From Bradyrhizobium sp. AZCC 1610 (GTDB lineage Bacteria; Pseudomonadota; Alphaproteobacteria; Rhizobiales; Xanthobacteraceae), in the NCBI RefSeq assembly GCF_036924515.1, contig NZ_JAZHRR010000001.1:2513001-2577000 (forward strand): a stretch of DNA of 64,000 bases. The letters run 5' to 3'. The position numbers were made by a program, and so were the translations under genes. Of the stretch, positions 8,576 through 17,828 are shown in pieces. Position 1 is the first letter of the stretch, and every line of letters begins with the position of its first letter. The notes beneath the pieces are model-generated. The model was not told the origin of the DNA. It worked only from the letters and a program-made list of their open reading frames with translations, and did no database searches.

Positions 8576-9112
8576 ATGACCGCGACCGAGACTGTCGATC
8601 TGTTTTCGCTCGATACACGCAGGCATCGGGTGGTGGAGTGGCAGGCGCCGGGACCTGTGGCAAAGGCAGCCTCCGGGATGTCCGGCTTGGAAACGATGTA
8701 CGCGATCCGCGACGGCATCTTGCCACCGCCGCCGATGGCCCGATTGATCGGTTTTGAGATGCGTGTTGCAGAACCCGGTCGGATCGTGATGGAACTGGAT
8801 CCGGATGAGAGCCTCGAAAATACCGTCGGGCTGCTCCATGGCGCGACCGCCGCGGCGCTGGCGGATACCGCCATGGGTTGCGCCATTGCTACCATGCAGC
8901 CGGCGGGGCAGACCTCGGTCACGCTGGACCTCAAGCTGACCTATCTGCGGCCGTTGTCGGTACGGTCAGGCACCATCTCGGCGGAAGGCAAAGTGGTAAA
9001 ACTCGGTCGTCAGACCAGCTATGCCGAAGGCTTCGTCCGTGACGGCGCGGGAAATCTTGCAGTGCACGCGACCGCCACATTCACGATGATCGGCGTTGAA
9101 AAAGCGAAATAG
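8576..9112 (+). CDS. PaaI-family acyl-CoA thioesterase (hotdog fold)
   Basis: A 178-residue protein with one 4HBT hotdog domain at about residues 60–170. The GLLHGATAAALADTAMG segment is the family's active-site helix, with the HG pair and a downstream acidic residue, followed by TLDLKLTYLRP and a GRQTSYAEG strand. It should hydrolyse acyl- or aroyl-CoA esters. A 50-residue N-terminal extension precedes the domain. AAGGAG stands before the ATG. A TetR gene follows 62 bases downstream in the same direction and is likely its regulator. Exact substrate is unknown. Confidence 0.85.
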   Translation: MTATETVDLFSLDTRRHRVVEWQAPGPVAKAASGMSGLETMYAIRDGILPPPPMARLIGFEMRVAEPGRIVMELDPDESLENTVGLLHGATAAALADTAMGCAIATMQPAGQTSVTLDLKLTYLRPLSVRSGTISAEGKVVKLGRQTSYAEGFVRDGAGNLAVHATATFTMIGVEKAK

Positions 9113-9174
9113 ATGCAGCTTTTTGCCCGCACAACTGCTATTATATGATTGCGGACATTTAATAGGACGGGTTG

Positions 9175-9792
9175 ATGCGTTATTCGAAAGAGCACAAGCA
9201 GGAGACCCACGCGCGGATCGTGAAGAAGGCCTCGGTGCGGCTTCGCGAAAAGGGCGCGCATGGCATCGGCGTCGCCGACCTGATGAAGGAGGCGGGCCTT
9301 ACCCATGGCGGCTTCTACGCGCATTTCGATTCCCGCGAGGCGCTGGTGATCGAGGCCTTTGCCTATGCGATGGACCGCTCGGTCGAACACTGGCGCAAGA
9401 TCGCCGCTGAGACGCCGCCGGAGAAGCGGCTGTCGACGATCATCGATTCCTACGTCTCGACGGTACATCGCGACGATCCCGGCCGCGGTTGCGCGGTTCC
9501 CACGCTCGGCGCCGAGATCGCCCGTGAAAGCGCCAAAACTCGCAAGGCCTTTGCCGCCAAGCTGGAACAGTTGATCGAGGTGATGGCCGACCAGATTCCG
9601 GATGTGCCACGGAAGACGGCGCGCAGGCAGGCGATGGGTACGCTGGCGACGATGATGGGCACGCTGGTGATGTCCCGCGTCACCGGCAGCGGCGAACTGT
9701 CCGACGAAATTCTCGCCTCGGGCCGCGAGGCGGCGTTGGCCCGTGCCGAGGCGAAGCCGGTCGCGAAGAAGGCCCGGGCAAAGGTGAATTAG
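9175..9792 (+). CDS. TetR/AcrR-family transcriptional regulator
   Basis: A 205-residue regulator with the TetR N-terminal helix-turn-helix (about residues 8–55, GVADLMKEAGLTHGGFYAHF). The C-terminal ligand domain ends in a Lys/Ala-rich tail (KPVAKKARAKVN). Start choice: ATG at 9175 is preferred because AGGACGG lies five bases upstream; a TTG three bases earlier is also in frame. It is co-directional with the thioesterase gene and convergent with the LysR gene, the two stop codons being only a few bases apart. Ligand unknown. Confidence 0.88.
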   Translation: MRYSKEHKQETHARIVKKASVRLREKGAHGIGVADLMKEAGLTHGGFYAHFDSREALVIEAFAYAMDRSVEHWRKIAAETPPEKRLSTIIDSYVSTVHRDDPGRGCAVPTLGAEIARESAKTRKAFAAKLEQLIEVMADQIPDVPRKTARRQAMGTLATMMGTLVMSRVTGSGELSDEILASGREAALARAEAKPVAKKARAKVN

Positions 9793-9796
9793 GAAT

Positions 9797-10711
9797 TCAC
9801 CTTCCGCCAAACAGCGCGCGTTCGCTCTCCGCTGTCTCGTAGATGTAGTCAGCAACCGCGCGAATTCGTGCTAGATCCTTGCTGTCGGCGTGCATCAGCA
9901 TCCAGAACGTCCGGGATATCCTGATCTCGTCTGGCAACACCGGCCGCAATTCCGGATGCGTCGTCGCCATGAAGTGCGGCAGCACGGCAATGCCGAAGCC
10001 TGCGATGGTGGCGTTGAGCTGCGCGATCAGATTGGCGCTGCGGAATTTCGCGGAAATTTTTGGCGAGACCTGCGGCAGGTAGTCCAGTTCGGGCGTGAAC
10101 AGCAATTCCTCGATGTAGCCGACGAAGCGATGCGCGGGCAGGTCGCCACGGCCTGTAATTTTCGGCGCGCGGTCGAGATAGGCCGGCGCGGCATAGAGCC
10201 CGAGGCTGTAGTCGAGCAGCTTGCGCCCGACGATGCGACCTTCCTTGGGCATCGTCAGGCTGATCGCAATATCGGCCTCGCGCTTCGACAGGCTGAACAG
10301 CCGCGCGGTGGCGACGAGCTGGAGGTCGAGATCGGGATACCGCTCGGTGAATTTGACCAGCCGCGAGGCCAGAAAATGGCTGCCGAAACCGTCGGGGGCG
10401 CCGATCCGCACGGTGCCGGTCAGATGCGCGCGCGAGCCGCCGACCGCCTCCTGGTTGGCGACGATGGTGGATTCCATCGCCTCCGCGCTGTCGGCGACAC
10501 GCTGGCCGGCTTCGGTCAGCAGGTAGCCGGTCTTGCGGCGGTCAAACAGTTTTGCCGAGAGATGCCGTTCCAGGCGGTCGACACGCCGGATCACTGTGGC
10601 ATGATCGACCGATAGCTGCTTGGCGGCAGCGGAAACCGATCCGCCGCGGACGATTGCCAGCACGAAACGGAAGTCATCCCAGTCGATCGTCCTGGTGCCT
10701 TGATCCAGCAT
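9797..10711 (-). CDS. LysR-family transcriptional regulator
   Basis: The 304-residue product has the LysR winged helix (about residues 8–65, GSVSAAAKQLSVDHATVIRRV) and a periplasmic-binding-like effector domain. It is divergent from the valine-degradation operon starting at 10813, with a 101-base gap, so it is the natural candidate for its regulator. Start: ATG 10711 (MLDQGTRTIDWDDF) fits family alignments; an upstream TTG at 10732 is in frame. It belongs to the same LysR subgroup as the gene at 50533, sharing the IDWDD start and a GGSV segment. An imperfect GCAC-N7-GTGC repeat overlaps its start region. Confidence 0.88.
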   Translation of the reverse strand: MLDQGTRTIDWDDFRFVLAIVRGGSVSAAAKQLSVDHATVIRRVDRLERHLSAKLFDRRKTGYLLTEAGQRVADSAEAMESTIVANQEAVGGSRAHLTGTVRIGAPDGFGSHFLASRLVKFTERYPDLDLQLVATARLFSLSKREADIAISLTMPKEGRIVGRKLLDYSLGLYAAPAYLDRAPKITGRGDLPAHRFVGYIEELLFTPELDYLPQVSPKISAKFRSANLIAQLNATIAGFGIAVLPHFMATTHPELRPVLPDEIRISRTFWMLMHADSKDLARIRAVADYIYETAESERALFGGR

Positions 10712-10812
10712 TTCCGCACATCTATGGTGCAATATATCGGACTTGTATCCTAAGAAATGCAGGTCAAAAAGGGGTCCAAAGGGATCCAGCCGGTATCTTC
10801 GGGAGGTTATTC

Positions 10813-12309
10813 ATGCGCTCAATCGGACATTTCATCGGTGGCAAAGAGGTCAAGGGCACGTCCGGGCGGACGGCCGACGTTTTCGAGCCGATGACCGGCG
10901 ACGTTCAGGCCAAGGTGGCGCTGGCCTCCAAGGCCGAGGTTCGCGCCGCCGTCGAGAACGCCAGGGACGCCCAGGTCGAGTGGGCCAACACCAATCCGCA
11001 GCGCCGCGCCCGCGTGATGATGAAGTTTCTCGAACTCGCCCAGCGCGATTACGACAAGCTCGCAGAGCTTCTGGCGCGCGAGCACGGCAAGACCGTTCCC
11101 GACGCCAAGGGCGATATCCAGCGCGGCCTCGAGGTCGTTGAATTCGCCTGCGGCATTCCGCATCTGATGAAGGGCGAATACACCGAGGGCGCCGGCCCCG
11201 GCATCGACATCTATTCGATGCGGCAGCCGCTGGGCGTGGTCGCCGGCATCACCCCGTTCAATTTCCCGGCGATGATCCCGATGTGGAAATTCGCGCCCGC
11301 GATCGCCTGTGGTAACGCCTTCATCCTGAAGCCGTCCGAGCGCGATCCCGGCGTGCCGATGATGCTGGCTGCATTGATGATCGAGGCGGGGCTGCCGCCC
11401 GGCATCCTCAACGTCGTCAACGGCGACAAGGAAGCGGTCGACGCCATTCTCGACGATCCCGATATCAGGGCCGTTGGCTTCGTCGGCTCCTCGCCGATCG
11501 CGCAGTATATCTATGAGCGCGCGGCCGCTACCGGCAAGCGCGCGCAGTGCTTTGGCGGAGCCAAGAACCACGCCATCGTCATGCCCGACGCCGACATGGA
11601 TCAGACCGTCGATGCGCTGATCGGCGCGGGCTACGGCTCGGCCGGTGAGCGCTGCATGGCGATCTCGGTGGCGGTGCCCGTCGGCAAGCCCACCGCCGAT
11701 CGGCTGATGGAAAAGCTGATCCCGCGCGTCGAGAGCCTGAAGATCGGTACCTCGATCGATCCCTCCGCCGATTACGGTCCGCTGGTGACGAAAGAAGCGC
11801 TCAACCGCGTCAGGAACTATGTCGAGATCGGCATCAAGGAAGGCGCGACGCTCGCCGTCGACGGCCGCGGCTTCAAGATGCAGGGCTATGAAAACGGCTT
11901 CTACATGGGTGGCTGCCTGTTCGACAACGTCACAAAGGACATGCGGATCTACAAGGAAGAGATCTTCGGCCCGGTGCTCTCGGTGGTGCGCGCCCACGAT
12001 TACAAGGAGGCGCTGGCGCTGCCGTCGGACCATGATTACGGCAACGGCGTTGCGATCTTCACCCGCGACGGCGACGCTGCCCGCGACTTTGCTGCCAAGG
12101 TGAACGTCGGCATGGTCGGCATCAACGTGCCGATCCCGGTGCCGATCGCATACTACACGTTCGGCGGCTGGAAGAAGTCCGGCTTCGGCGATCTCAACCA
12201 GCACGGCCCGGATTCGATCCGCTTCTACACCAAGACCAAGACGATCACCTCGCGCTGGCCGTCGGGCGTCAAGGAGGGCGCGGAGTTCTCGATCCCGACG
12301 ATGAACTGA
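10813..12309 (+). CDS. mmsA: CoA-acylating methylmalonate-semialdehyde dehydrogenase
   Basis: A 498-residue aldehyde dehydrogenase of the MmsA class. It oxidises methylmalonate semialdehyde to propionyl-CoA with NAD+ and CoA, releasing CO2, the last step of valine degradation here. Visible are the conserved GITPFNFPAMIPMW region, the NAD-contact FVGSSPIAQYI and the catalytic Cys281 in GERCMAISVAV, the signature that separates MmsA from hydrolytic aldehyde dehydrogenases. The start at 10813 follows GGGAGG; longer reading frames upstream run antisense to the LysR gene. First gene of a tight six-gene operon with the isobutyryl-CoA pathway. Confidence 0.95.
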   Translation: MRSIGHFIGGKEVKGTSGRTADVFEPMTGDVQAKVALASKAEVRAAVENARDAQVEWANTNPQRRARVMMKFLELAQRDYDKLAELLAREHGKTVPDAKGDIQRGLEVVEFACGIPHLMKGEYTEGAGPGIDIYSMRQPLGVVAGITPFNFPAMIPMWKFAPAIACGNAFILKPSERDPGVPMMLAALMIEAGLPPGILNVVNGDKEAVDAILDDPDIRAVGFVGSSPIAQYIYERAAATGKRAQCFGGAKNHAIVMPDADMDQTVDALIGAGYGSAGERCMAISVAVPVGKPTADRLMEKLIPRVESLKIGTSIDPSADYGPLVTKEALNRVRNYVEIGIKEGATLAVDGRGFKMQGYENGFYMGGCLFDNVTKDMRIYKEEIFGPVLSVVRAHDYKEALALPSDHDYGNGVAIFTRDGDAARDFAAKVNVGMVGINVPIPVPIAYYTFGGWKKSGFGDLNQHGPDSIRFYTKTKTITSRWPSGVKEGAEFSIPTMN

Positions 12310-12335
12310 CGCGCATATCACAGCCGGGGCGCGGG

Positions 12336-13481
12336 ATGCAGTTCGCTCTCAACGAGGATCAGGTGGCGGTTCGCGACATGGCGCGCGAATTCGCCGCGGA
12401 AAAGATCACGCCGCATGCGCTCCGCTGGGACGAGGAAAAGCATTTCCCCATCGATGTGATGCGCGAGGCCGCGAGCCTCGGCATCGGCGGCATCTATATC
12501 AAGGATGACGTCGGCGGCTCTGCCATGACCCGCTTCGATGCCGCACTGATCTTCGAGGCGCTGGCGACCGGTTGCCCGACCGTGTCGGCCTTCATCTCGA
12601 TCCATAACATGGCGTCGTGGATGATCGACGCCTACGGCAACGACACCCAGCGCCAGAAATGGCTGCCAAAGCTCTGCACCATGGAGCTATTGGCGAGCTA
12701 TTGCCTGACCGAGCCGGGCTCAGGGTCGGATGCCGCGGCGCTCCGCACTCGCGCAGTGCGCGATGGCGACCATTATGTGCTCAACGGCCAGAAGCAGTTC
12801 ATCTCCGGCGCCGGCAAGGGCGATCTTTATGTGGTGATGGTGCGGACCGGCGGCGACGGACCCGGCGGCATCTCGACGCTGGTGATCGACGGCGACACGC
12901 CCGGGCTCTCATTCGGCGCCAACGAGCGCAAGATGGGCTGGAACGCGCAGCCGACCCGCGCGGTGATTTTCGAGAACGCCCGCGTGCCGGTCGAGAACCG
13001 GCTCGGCGACGAGGGCATCGGCTTCAAGATCGCGATGGCGGGGCTCGACGGTGGCCGCATCAATATCGCCGCGTGCTCGCTCGGAGGCGCACAAAGCGCG
13101 CTGGAGAAATCGCTGGCCTACATGAAGGAGCGAAAGGCCTTCGGCAAGCGCCTCGACGAATTCCAGGCGCTGCAGTTTCGCCTGGCCGACATGGCGACCG
13201 AACTGGAGGCGGCGCGGACTTTTGTGTGGCGTGCGGCTGCAGCGCTCGACCGCAAGGATGCCGACGCCACCATGCTGTGCGCGATGGCCAAGCGTTTTGG
13301 CACCGATGTCGGTTTCGAGGTCGCCAACCAGGCGCTGCAGCTGCACGGCGGCTACGGCTACCTCAGCGAATACGGCATCGAGAAGATCGTGCGCGATCTG
13401 CGCGTGCACCAGATCCTGGAAGGGACCAACGAAATCATGCGGCTGATCGTGTCGCGCAAGCTGATCGAGGGCGCGCGATGA
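12336..13481 (+). CDS. Acyl-CoA dehydrogenase, probable isobutyryl-CoA dehydrogenase
   Basis: The 381-residue flavoenzyme has the three acyl-CoA dehydrogenase domains: N-terminal helical, central beta-barrel with CLTEPGSGSDA (FAD/substrate), and C-terminal helical with RKAFGKRLDEFQALQF and the catalytic glutamate in LEGTNEIMR near residue 366. It should oxidise isobutyryl-CoA to methacrylyl-CoA with electrons passed to ETF. The assignment to isobutyryl-CoA rather than another short acyl-CoA rests on its position between mmsA and the hydroxyisobutyryl-CoA hydrolase. Its stop overlaps the next start by four bases. Confidence 0.9.
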   Translation: MQFALNEDQVAVRDMAREFAAEKITPHALRWDEEKHFPIDVMREAASLGIGGIYIKDDVGGSAMTRFDAALIFEALATGCPTVSAFISIHNMASWMIDAYGNDTQRQKWLPKLCTMELLASYCLTEPGSGSDAAALRTRAVRDGDHYVLNGQKQFISGAGKGDLYVVMVRTGGDGPGGISTLVIDGDTPGLSFGANERKMGWNAQPTRAVIFENARVPVENRLGDEGIGFKIAMAGLDGGRINIAACSLGGAQSALEKSLAYMKERKAFGKRLDEFQALQFRLADMATELEAARTFVWRAAAALDRKDADATMLCAMAKRFGTDVGFEVANQALQLHGGYGYLSEYGIEKIVRDLRVHQILEGTNEIMRLIVSRKLIEGAR

Positions 13482-14557
13482 CGGACGCGGCAGACGCGCT
13501 CATCGAAGGTGACTTGATCGCGCAGCGCGAAGGCGCCTGCGGTGTGATTCGGTTGAACCGGCCAAAGGCGATCAACGCCGTTACGCTGGAAATGTTTCGC
13601 GACGTCGACAGGGCGCTCGATGCGTTCGAAGCCGACCCAGCGGCCGCCGTGATCCTGCTGGAAGGCGCGGGCGAGCGCGGCCTCTGTGCTGGCGGTGACA
13701 TTCGCGCGCTCTGGGAAAGCTCACAGGTGAAGGGCGATCTCGGCAAGATCCTGTGGCGCGAGGAATACATCCTCAACGCCCGGATCAAGAAATTCCCGAA
13801 ACCCTATGTGGCTTTCATGGACGGCATCGTGATGGGCGGCGGCGTCGGCTTGTCCGCGCACTCCAGCCACCGCGTCGTCACCGACAAGACGAAACTTGCG
13901 ATGCCCGAGGTCGGGCTCGGCTTCTTTCCCGACGTCGGCGGCACCTGGCTGCTGTCGCATTCGCCGGGAGAGCTCGGCACGTACTTCGGACTGACCGGGC
14001 AGACCATGAACGGTCCGGACGCGATCCATGCCGGCTTTGCCGACGCGGTCGTGCCGTCGGCCAAGCTTGCCGCCTTGCGGGAGGCCCTGACCAAGGTTCG
14101 TACCGAGATTTCATCGGCAGAAGTCAAAGCTCTGATCGCCGGCTTCGCAACCGGTGAGACGGCCGGACCTGTCGCCGCGATGCAGGCGAAGATCGATGGC
14201 TGGTTCGCCTACGACCGCATGGAAGACATCATCGCCTCCTTGCAGCGCGACGGCTCAGAACTGGCGCTTTCAACGCTGAAGACGCTGAACGAGAAATCGC
14301 CGCGCGGCATGGTGGTGACGCTGAAACTGCTGCGGCTGGCGCGCGCGGCATCGTCGCTAGAGGAATGCCTGGTGCGGGAATATCGCGCCGCGCTGGAAGT
14401 CTTCGCCAGCGATGATTTTCGCGAGGGCGTGCGCGCCGCCGTGATCGACAAGGACCGTAATCCAAGGTGGTCGCCGCCGCGAATTGAAGACGTGACGCCG
14501 GCAATGGTCGCGCCTTACTTCGCCGAGATCGGCGCCAATGAGCTGAAATTCAACTGA
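13478..14557 (+). CDS. 3-hydroxyisobutyryl-CoA hydrolase (crotonase superfamily)
   Basis: A 359-residue crotonase-fold protein, about 100 residues longer than enoyl-CoA hydratases as expected for HIBYL-CoA hydrolases. Typical signatures are ERGLCAGGDIRALWE and the family-specific DGIVMGGGVGLS and AMPEVGLGFFPDVGGTW with the catalytic acidic residues. It releases 3-hydroxyisobutyrate from its CoA ester. ATG at 13478 overlaps the dehydrogenase stop, indicating translational coupling. With the neighbours it gives the steps from isobutyryl-CoA onward, though a dedicated methacrylyl-CoA hydratase is not obvious in the operon; the MaoC protein at 17224 or a crotonase elsewhere could supply it. Confidence 0.9.
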   Translation: MTDAADALIEGDLIAQREGACGVIRLNRPKAINAVTLEMFRDVDRALDAFEADPAAAVILLEGAGERGLCAGGDIRALWESSQVKGDLGKILWREEYILNARIKKFPKPYVAFMDGIVMGGGVGLSAHSSHRVVTDKTKLAMPEVGLGFFPDVGGTWLLSHSPGELGTYFGLTGQTMNGPDAIHAGFADAVVPSAKLAALREALTKVRTEISSAEVKALIAGFATGETAGPVAAMQAKIDGWFAYDRMEDIIASLQRDGSELALSTLKTLNEKSPRGMVVTLKLLRLARAASSLEECLVREYRAALEVFASDDFREGVRAAVIDKDRNPRWSPPRIEDVTPAMVAPYFAEIGANELKFN

Positions 14558-14591
14558 CCAAACCAGAAAAATTCCAAGCGGAGGATTCGAG

Positions 14592-15479
14592 ATGGCAAAC
14601 ATCGCATTCATTGGCCTCGGCAACATGGGCGGGCCGATGGCCTCCAATCTGGTCAAGGCCGGCCACAAGGTAACCGCGTTCGACCTGGTGGCAGCCTCGC
14701 GCGATCAGGCCAAAGCCGACGGCGCCGCGATCGCCGAGAGTTCGGTCGCGTCCGTCAAGGGCGCCGACGTGATCATCACCATGCTGCCCGCGGGCAAGCA
14801 CGTGCTGTCGGTCTGGAACGAAGTGATCCCGGCGATGACCAAGGGCACGCTGATCATCGATTGCTCGACCATCGACGTCGAAAGCGCCAAGCAGGCGCAT
14901 GCGCTGGCCGCCAAAAGCGGCATGCTTTCGGTGGATGCGCCGGTGTCGGGTGGAACCGGCGGCGCCAAGGGCGCGACGCTCACTTTCATGTGCGGCGGCG
15001 AGGACAAGGCCTTTGCAGCGGCAAAACCCGTGCTGGAGAACATGGGCAAGAAGCTCGTCCATTGCGGCGGCGCTGGTGCAGGGCAGGCGGCCAAGATCTG
15101 CAATAACATGATCCTGGGCATCTCCATGATCGGGGTCGGCGAGGCCTTTACGCTCGCGGAGAAATTGGGCCTGTCGCATCAGGCGCTGTTCGACGTCGCC
15201 TCGACCTCCTCGGGGCAGTGCTGGGCGCTGACATCCTATTGCCCGGTGCCGGGTCCGGTGCCGACCTCGCCGGCGAATAACGGCTACAAGCCCGGCTTCG
15301 CCTCCAGTTTGATGGTCAAGGACCTGACGCTGGCGCAGGACGCGGCGAACGCCGCCGGGGCCGCTACGCCGCTGGGCAAGCACGCGCAGGAAATCTATAA
15401 GGCGTTCGACGCTGCCGGCCATGGCGGGGTGGATTTTTCCGGTATTATCCAGCACGTTCGGAGCCTCGCCGGGAAATAA
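14592..15479 (+). CDS. mmsB: 3-hydroxyisobutyrate dehydrogenase
   Basis: A 295-residue beta-hydroxyacid dehydrogenase. The N-terminal Rossmann motif is IGLGNMGGPMASNL (residues 6–19), the substrate motif is DAPVSGGTGGAKGATL, and the catalytic lysine lies in GAGQAAKICNNMILG. It oxidises 3-hydroxyisobutyrate to methylmalonate semialdehyde with NAD+, feeding MmsA. GGAGG stands before the ATG. It sits in the middle of the operon, 34 bases after the hydrolase and 10 before the acyl-CoA synthetase. Confidence 0.95.
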   Translation: MANIAFIGLGNMGGPMASNLVKAGHKVTAFDLVAASRDQAKADGAAIAESSVASVKGADVIITMLPAGKHVLSVWNEVIPAMTKGTLIIDCSTIDVESAKQAHALAAKSGMLSVDAPVSGGTGGAKGATLTFMCGGEDKAFAAAKPVLENMGKKLVHCGGAGAGQAAKICNNMILGISMIGVGEAFTLAEKLGLSHQALFDVASTSSGQCWALTSYCPVPGPVPTSPANNGYKPGFASSLMVKDLTLAQDAANAAGAATPLGKHAQEIYKAFDAAGHGGVDFSGIIQHVRSLAGK

Positions 15480-15489
15480 CGGAGACGGG

Positions 15490-17220
15490 ATGACGACCTT
15501 CCAGGAAGCGCGGACCTTTCTGCTCAAGCACCGCGCTGATTATGATGCGGCCGTAAAAGGATTTCGCTGGCCGGACCCTGTTCCGTTCAACTGGGCGCTG
15601 GACTGGTTCGATGCGGAACTCGCAGGCAATGCCGACAGCCGGGACCGCACCGCGCTCTGGATCGTCGATCCCGGCGACAAGGAGACGAAACTCTCCTTCG
15701 CGACGCTGTCGCGCCGGTCCAACCAGGTCGCAAACTTCCTGCGCGCGCAAGGGCTGAGGCGCGGCGATCATCTGTTGCTGCTGCTCGGCAATGTCGTGCC
15801 GCTGTGGGAGACCATGCTGGCGGCGATGAAGCTCGGCGCGGTCGTGATCCCCGCCACCACGCTTCTTACCTCGGACGAATTGCGCGACCGGCTCGATCGC
15901 GGCCGGGCGAGGGTGGTGGTGGCTTCGCAGGATCAGGTGGCGAAGTTCGCAGGCCTCGGTGCTGACAATCTGGTGCGTATCGTGGTCGGTGCATCGACGA
16001 CGCATGACGGCTGGTTGCCATTCGAGCTGGCGGCCGGCGGGTCCGAAACCTTTGCGCCAGATGGTCCGACCAATGCCGACGACCCGATGCTGCTCTATTT
16101 CACCTCGGGCACCACGGCAAAGCCAAAACTGGTGCGGCACAGTCAGCGCAGCTATCCCGTCGGCGCGCTGTCGACGATGTTCTGGCTCGGGCTGCAGCCG
16201 GGCGATGTGCATCTCAATATTTCCTCACCGGGCTGGGCCAAGCATGCCTGGAGCTGCTTCTTCGCGCCATGGAATGCCGGCGCCACCGTGTTCGTGGTCA
16301 ACCAGCCGCGCTTTGACGCAAAAGCCTTGCTCGCGACCGTCGGGCGCTGCGGCGTCACCACGCTGTGCGCGCCGCCGACGGTGTGGCGGCTGTTCATCCA
16401 GGAGAAGCTCGCCGACTTCAAGGTCAGCCTGCGCGAGGTCTGCGGCGCCGGCGAGCCGCTCAACCCGGAAGTGATCGACCAGGTGAAGGCGGCGTGGGGC
16501 CTGACCATTCGCGACGGCTATGGCCAGACCGAAACCACGGCGCTCGCCGGCAATTCGCCGGGCCAGAAGGTCAAGGTCGGCTCGATGGGCCGCCCGCTGC
16601 CGGGCTATCGCGTGCAGATCACCGACGGCGACGGCCACGTCACCAAAGAGGGGGAGGTCACGCTGGTGCTCGGCGCCGACCGCCCGGCCGGCCTGATGCA
16701 GGGTTATCAAGGCGAGGACGGCAAACTGAGCGGGGCGGACGGCGATCTCTACCGCAGCGGTGACGTGGTGTTTGCCGATGACGAAGGATACCTGACGTTC
16801 GTCGGCCGCTCCGACGACGTCTTCAAATCATCCGACTACCGTATCAGCCCGTTCGAACTGGAAAGCGTGCTGCTCGAGCATGAATCGGTCGCAGAAGCCG
16901 CCGTCGTGCCGAGCCCCGATCCGATCCGGCTCGCGATCCCGAAGGCCTATGTGCTGCTGGTCTCTGGCGTCGAACGCACGCCGGAAACCGCGCTATCGAT
17001 CTTTTGGCATCTGCACACGCGGCTCGCGCCGTTCAAGCGCATCCGCAAGATCGAGCTGGTGACGGAGCTGCCGAAGACGATCTCCGGCAAAATCCGCCGC
17101 GTCCAGTTGCGCCGGCTCGAACATGATAATAACCGCAGTGACGCGCTGCGCGGTGCCGAGTTCCGCGAAGAAGAATTTCCGGAGCTGCAGAAGGTGCGGA
17201 CTGCCGGGTTGGAGAGTTAG
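15490..17220 (+). CDS. AMP-dependent acyl-CoA synthetase (medium/branched-chain type)
   Basis: The 576-residue protein is a complete ANL-superfamily ligase. Motifs: P-loop YFTSGTTAKPKLVRHS near residue 205, adenine-binding DGYGQTETT, the hinge region LYRSGDV, and the C-terminal adenylation lysine in LPKTISGKIRR. It activates a carboxylic acid to acyl-CoA through an acyl-AMP. Similarity in layout to ACSM/propionyl-CoA-type ligases and its operon suggest isobutyrate or a similar short acid as substrate, which is inference. Start 15490 follows GGAGACGGG; it begins ten bases after mmsB and ends three bases before the MaoC gene. Confidence 0.9.
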   Translation: MTTFQEARTFLLKHRADYDAAVKGFRWPDPVPFNWALDWFDAELAGNADSRDRTALWIVDPGDKETKLSFATLSRRSNQVANFLRAQGLRRGDHLLLLLGNVVPLWETMLAAMKLGAVVIPATTLLTSDELRDRLDRGRARVVVASQDQVAKFAGLGADNLVRIVVGASTTHDGWLPFELAAGGSETFAPDGPTNADDPMLLYFTSGTTAKPKLVRHSQRSYPVGALSTMFWLGLQPGDVHLNISSPGWAKHAWSCFFAPWNAGATVFVVNQPRFDAKALLATVGRCGVTTLCAPPTVWRLFIQEKLADFKVSLREVCGAGEPLNPEVIDQVKAAWGLTIRDGYGQTETTALAGNSPGQKVKVGSMGRPLPGYRVQITDGDGHVTKEGEVTLVLGADRPAGLMQGYQGEDGKLSGADGDLYRSGDVVFADDEGYLTFVGRSDDVFKSSDYRISPFELESVLLEHESVAEAAVVPSPDPIRLAIPKAYVLLVSGVERTPETALSIFWHLHTRLAPFKRIRKIELVTELPKTISGKIRRVQLRRLEHDNNRSDALRGAEFREEEFPELQKVRTAGLES

Positions 17221-17223
17221 CGA

Positions 17224-17703
17224 ATGAATGAAGTCTGGAAGAAGCCGCCGGTCTCGTTTGAGGCCTATCAGGCCATGGTCGGCAAGGAGATCGGCGTGTC
17301 GTCATGGCACCTGATCGACCAGAGGCGTATCAACGTCTATGCCGACGTGATCGAGGACCATCAGTTCATCCATGTCGATCCTGAACGCGCGAAGAAGGAA
17401 ACCGCGTTCGGCAACACCATTGCGCATGGCTTTCTTACGATGTCTTTGATGAGTATCATGTCCTATGAGGTGATGCCGGTCATCGAGGGCACGGCGATGG
17501 GCGTGAACTACGGTTTTGACAAGCTGCGCTTCCTGTCGTCGGTGCGGGCCGGCTCGAGGGTCCGCGGTCGCTTTACGCTGATGGAGGCCAAGCTGCGCAA
17601 GCCGAAGGAGCTGCAGTCGCGCACCAACGTTACCGTCGAGATCGAGGGCGAGGATAAGCCCGCGCTGGTGGCCGACTGGATCGGGCTGATCTATTTCGCT
17701 TAG
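17224..17703 (+). CDS. MaoC-type (R)-specific enoyl-CoA hydratase
   Basis: A 159-residue hotdog-fold protein. The hydratase-2 catalytic pattern is visible: an Asp/His dyad in VIEDHQFIHVDPERA and FGNTIAHGFLTMSL, within the first 75 residues. It would add water to a trans-2-enoyl-CoA. Last gene of the valine operon, starting three bases after the acyl-CoA synthetase stop. In this setting it could hydrate methacrylyl-CoA, but MaoC proteins of this size are usually straight-chain (R)-hydratases, so the substrate stays open. Confidence 0.85.
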   Translation: MNEVWKKPPVSFEAYQAMVGKEIGVSSWHLIDQRRINVYADVIEDHQFIHVDPERAKKETAFGNTIAHGFLTMSLMSIMSYEVMPVIEGTAMGVNYGFDKLRFLSSVRAGSRVRGRFTLMEAKLRKPKELQSRTNVTVEIEGEDKPALVADWIGLIYFA

Positions 17704-17711
17704 CCTCTGCG

Positions 17712-17800
17712 CGTCATGGCCGGGCTTGTCCCGGCCATCCACGTCTTGCTATGCAGCAACCAAGAAGACGTGGATGCCCGGCATAAGGCCGGGCATGACG
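17712..17800. repeat. Palindromic intergenic repeat (CGTCATGGCCGGG family)
   Basis: Starts CGTCATGGCCGGGC and ends GGCCGGGCATGACG, with internal complementary blocks ATCCACGTCTT and AAGACGTGGAT. It forms one long imperfect hairpin. Same family as 18772–18897; both flank the SDR gene. Confidence 0.85.
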
Positions 17801-17828
17801 AGAGAAACCCACATCAGGAATTCCACTC

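Noticed and set aside
12617..13477. Long N-terminal extension in front of the hydroxyisobutyryl-CoA hydrolase
   Set aside because: Out-of-frame reading of the acyl-CoA dehydrogenase gene; the crotonase domain starts properly at 13478.
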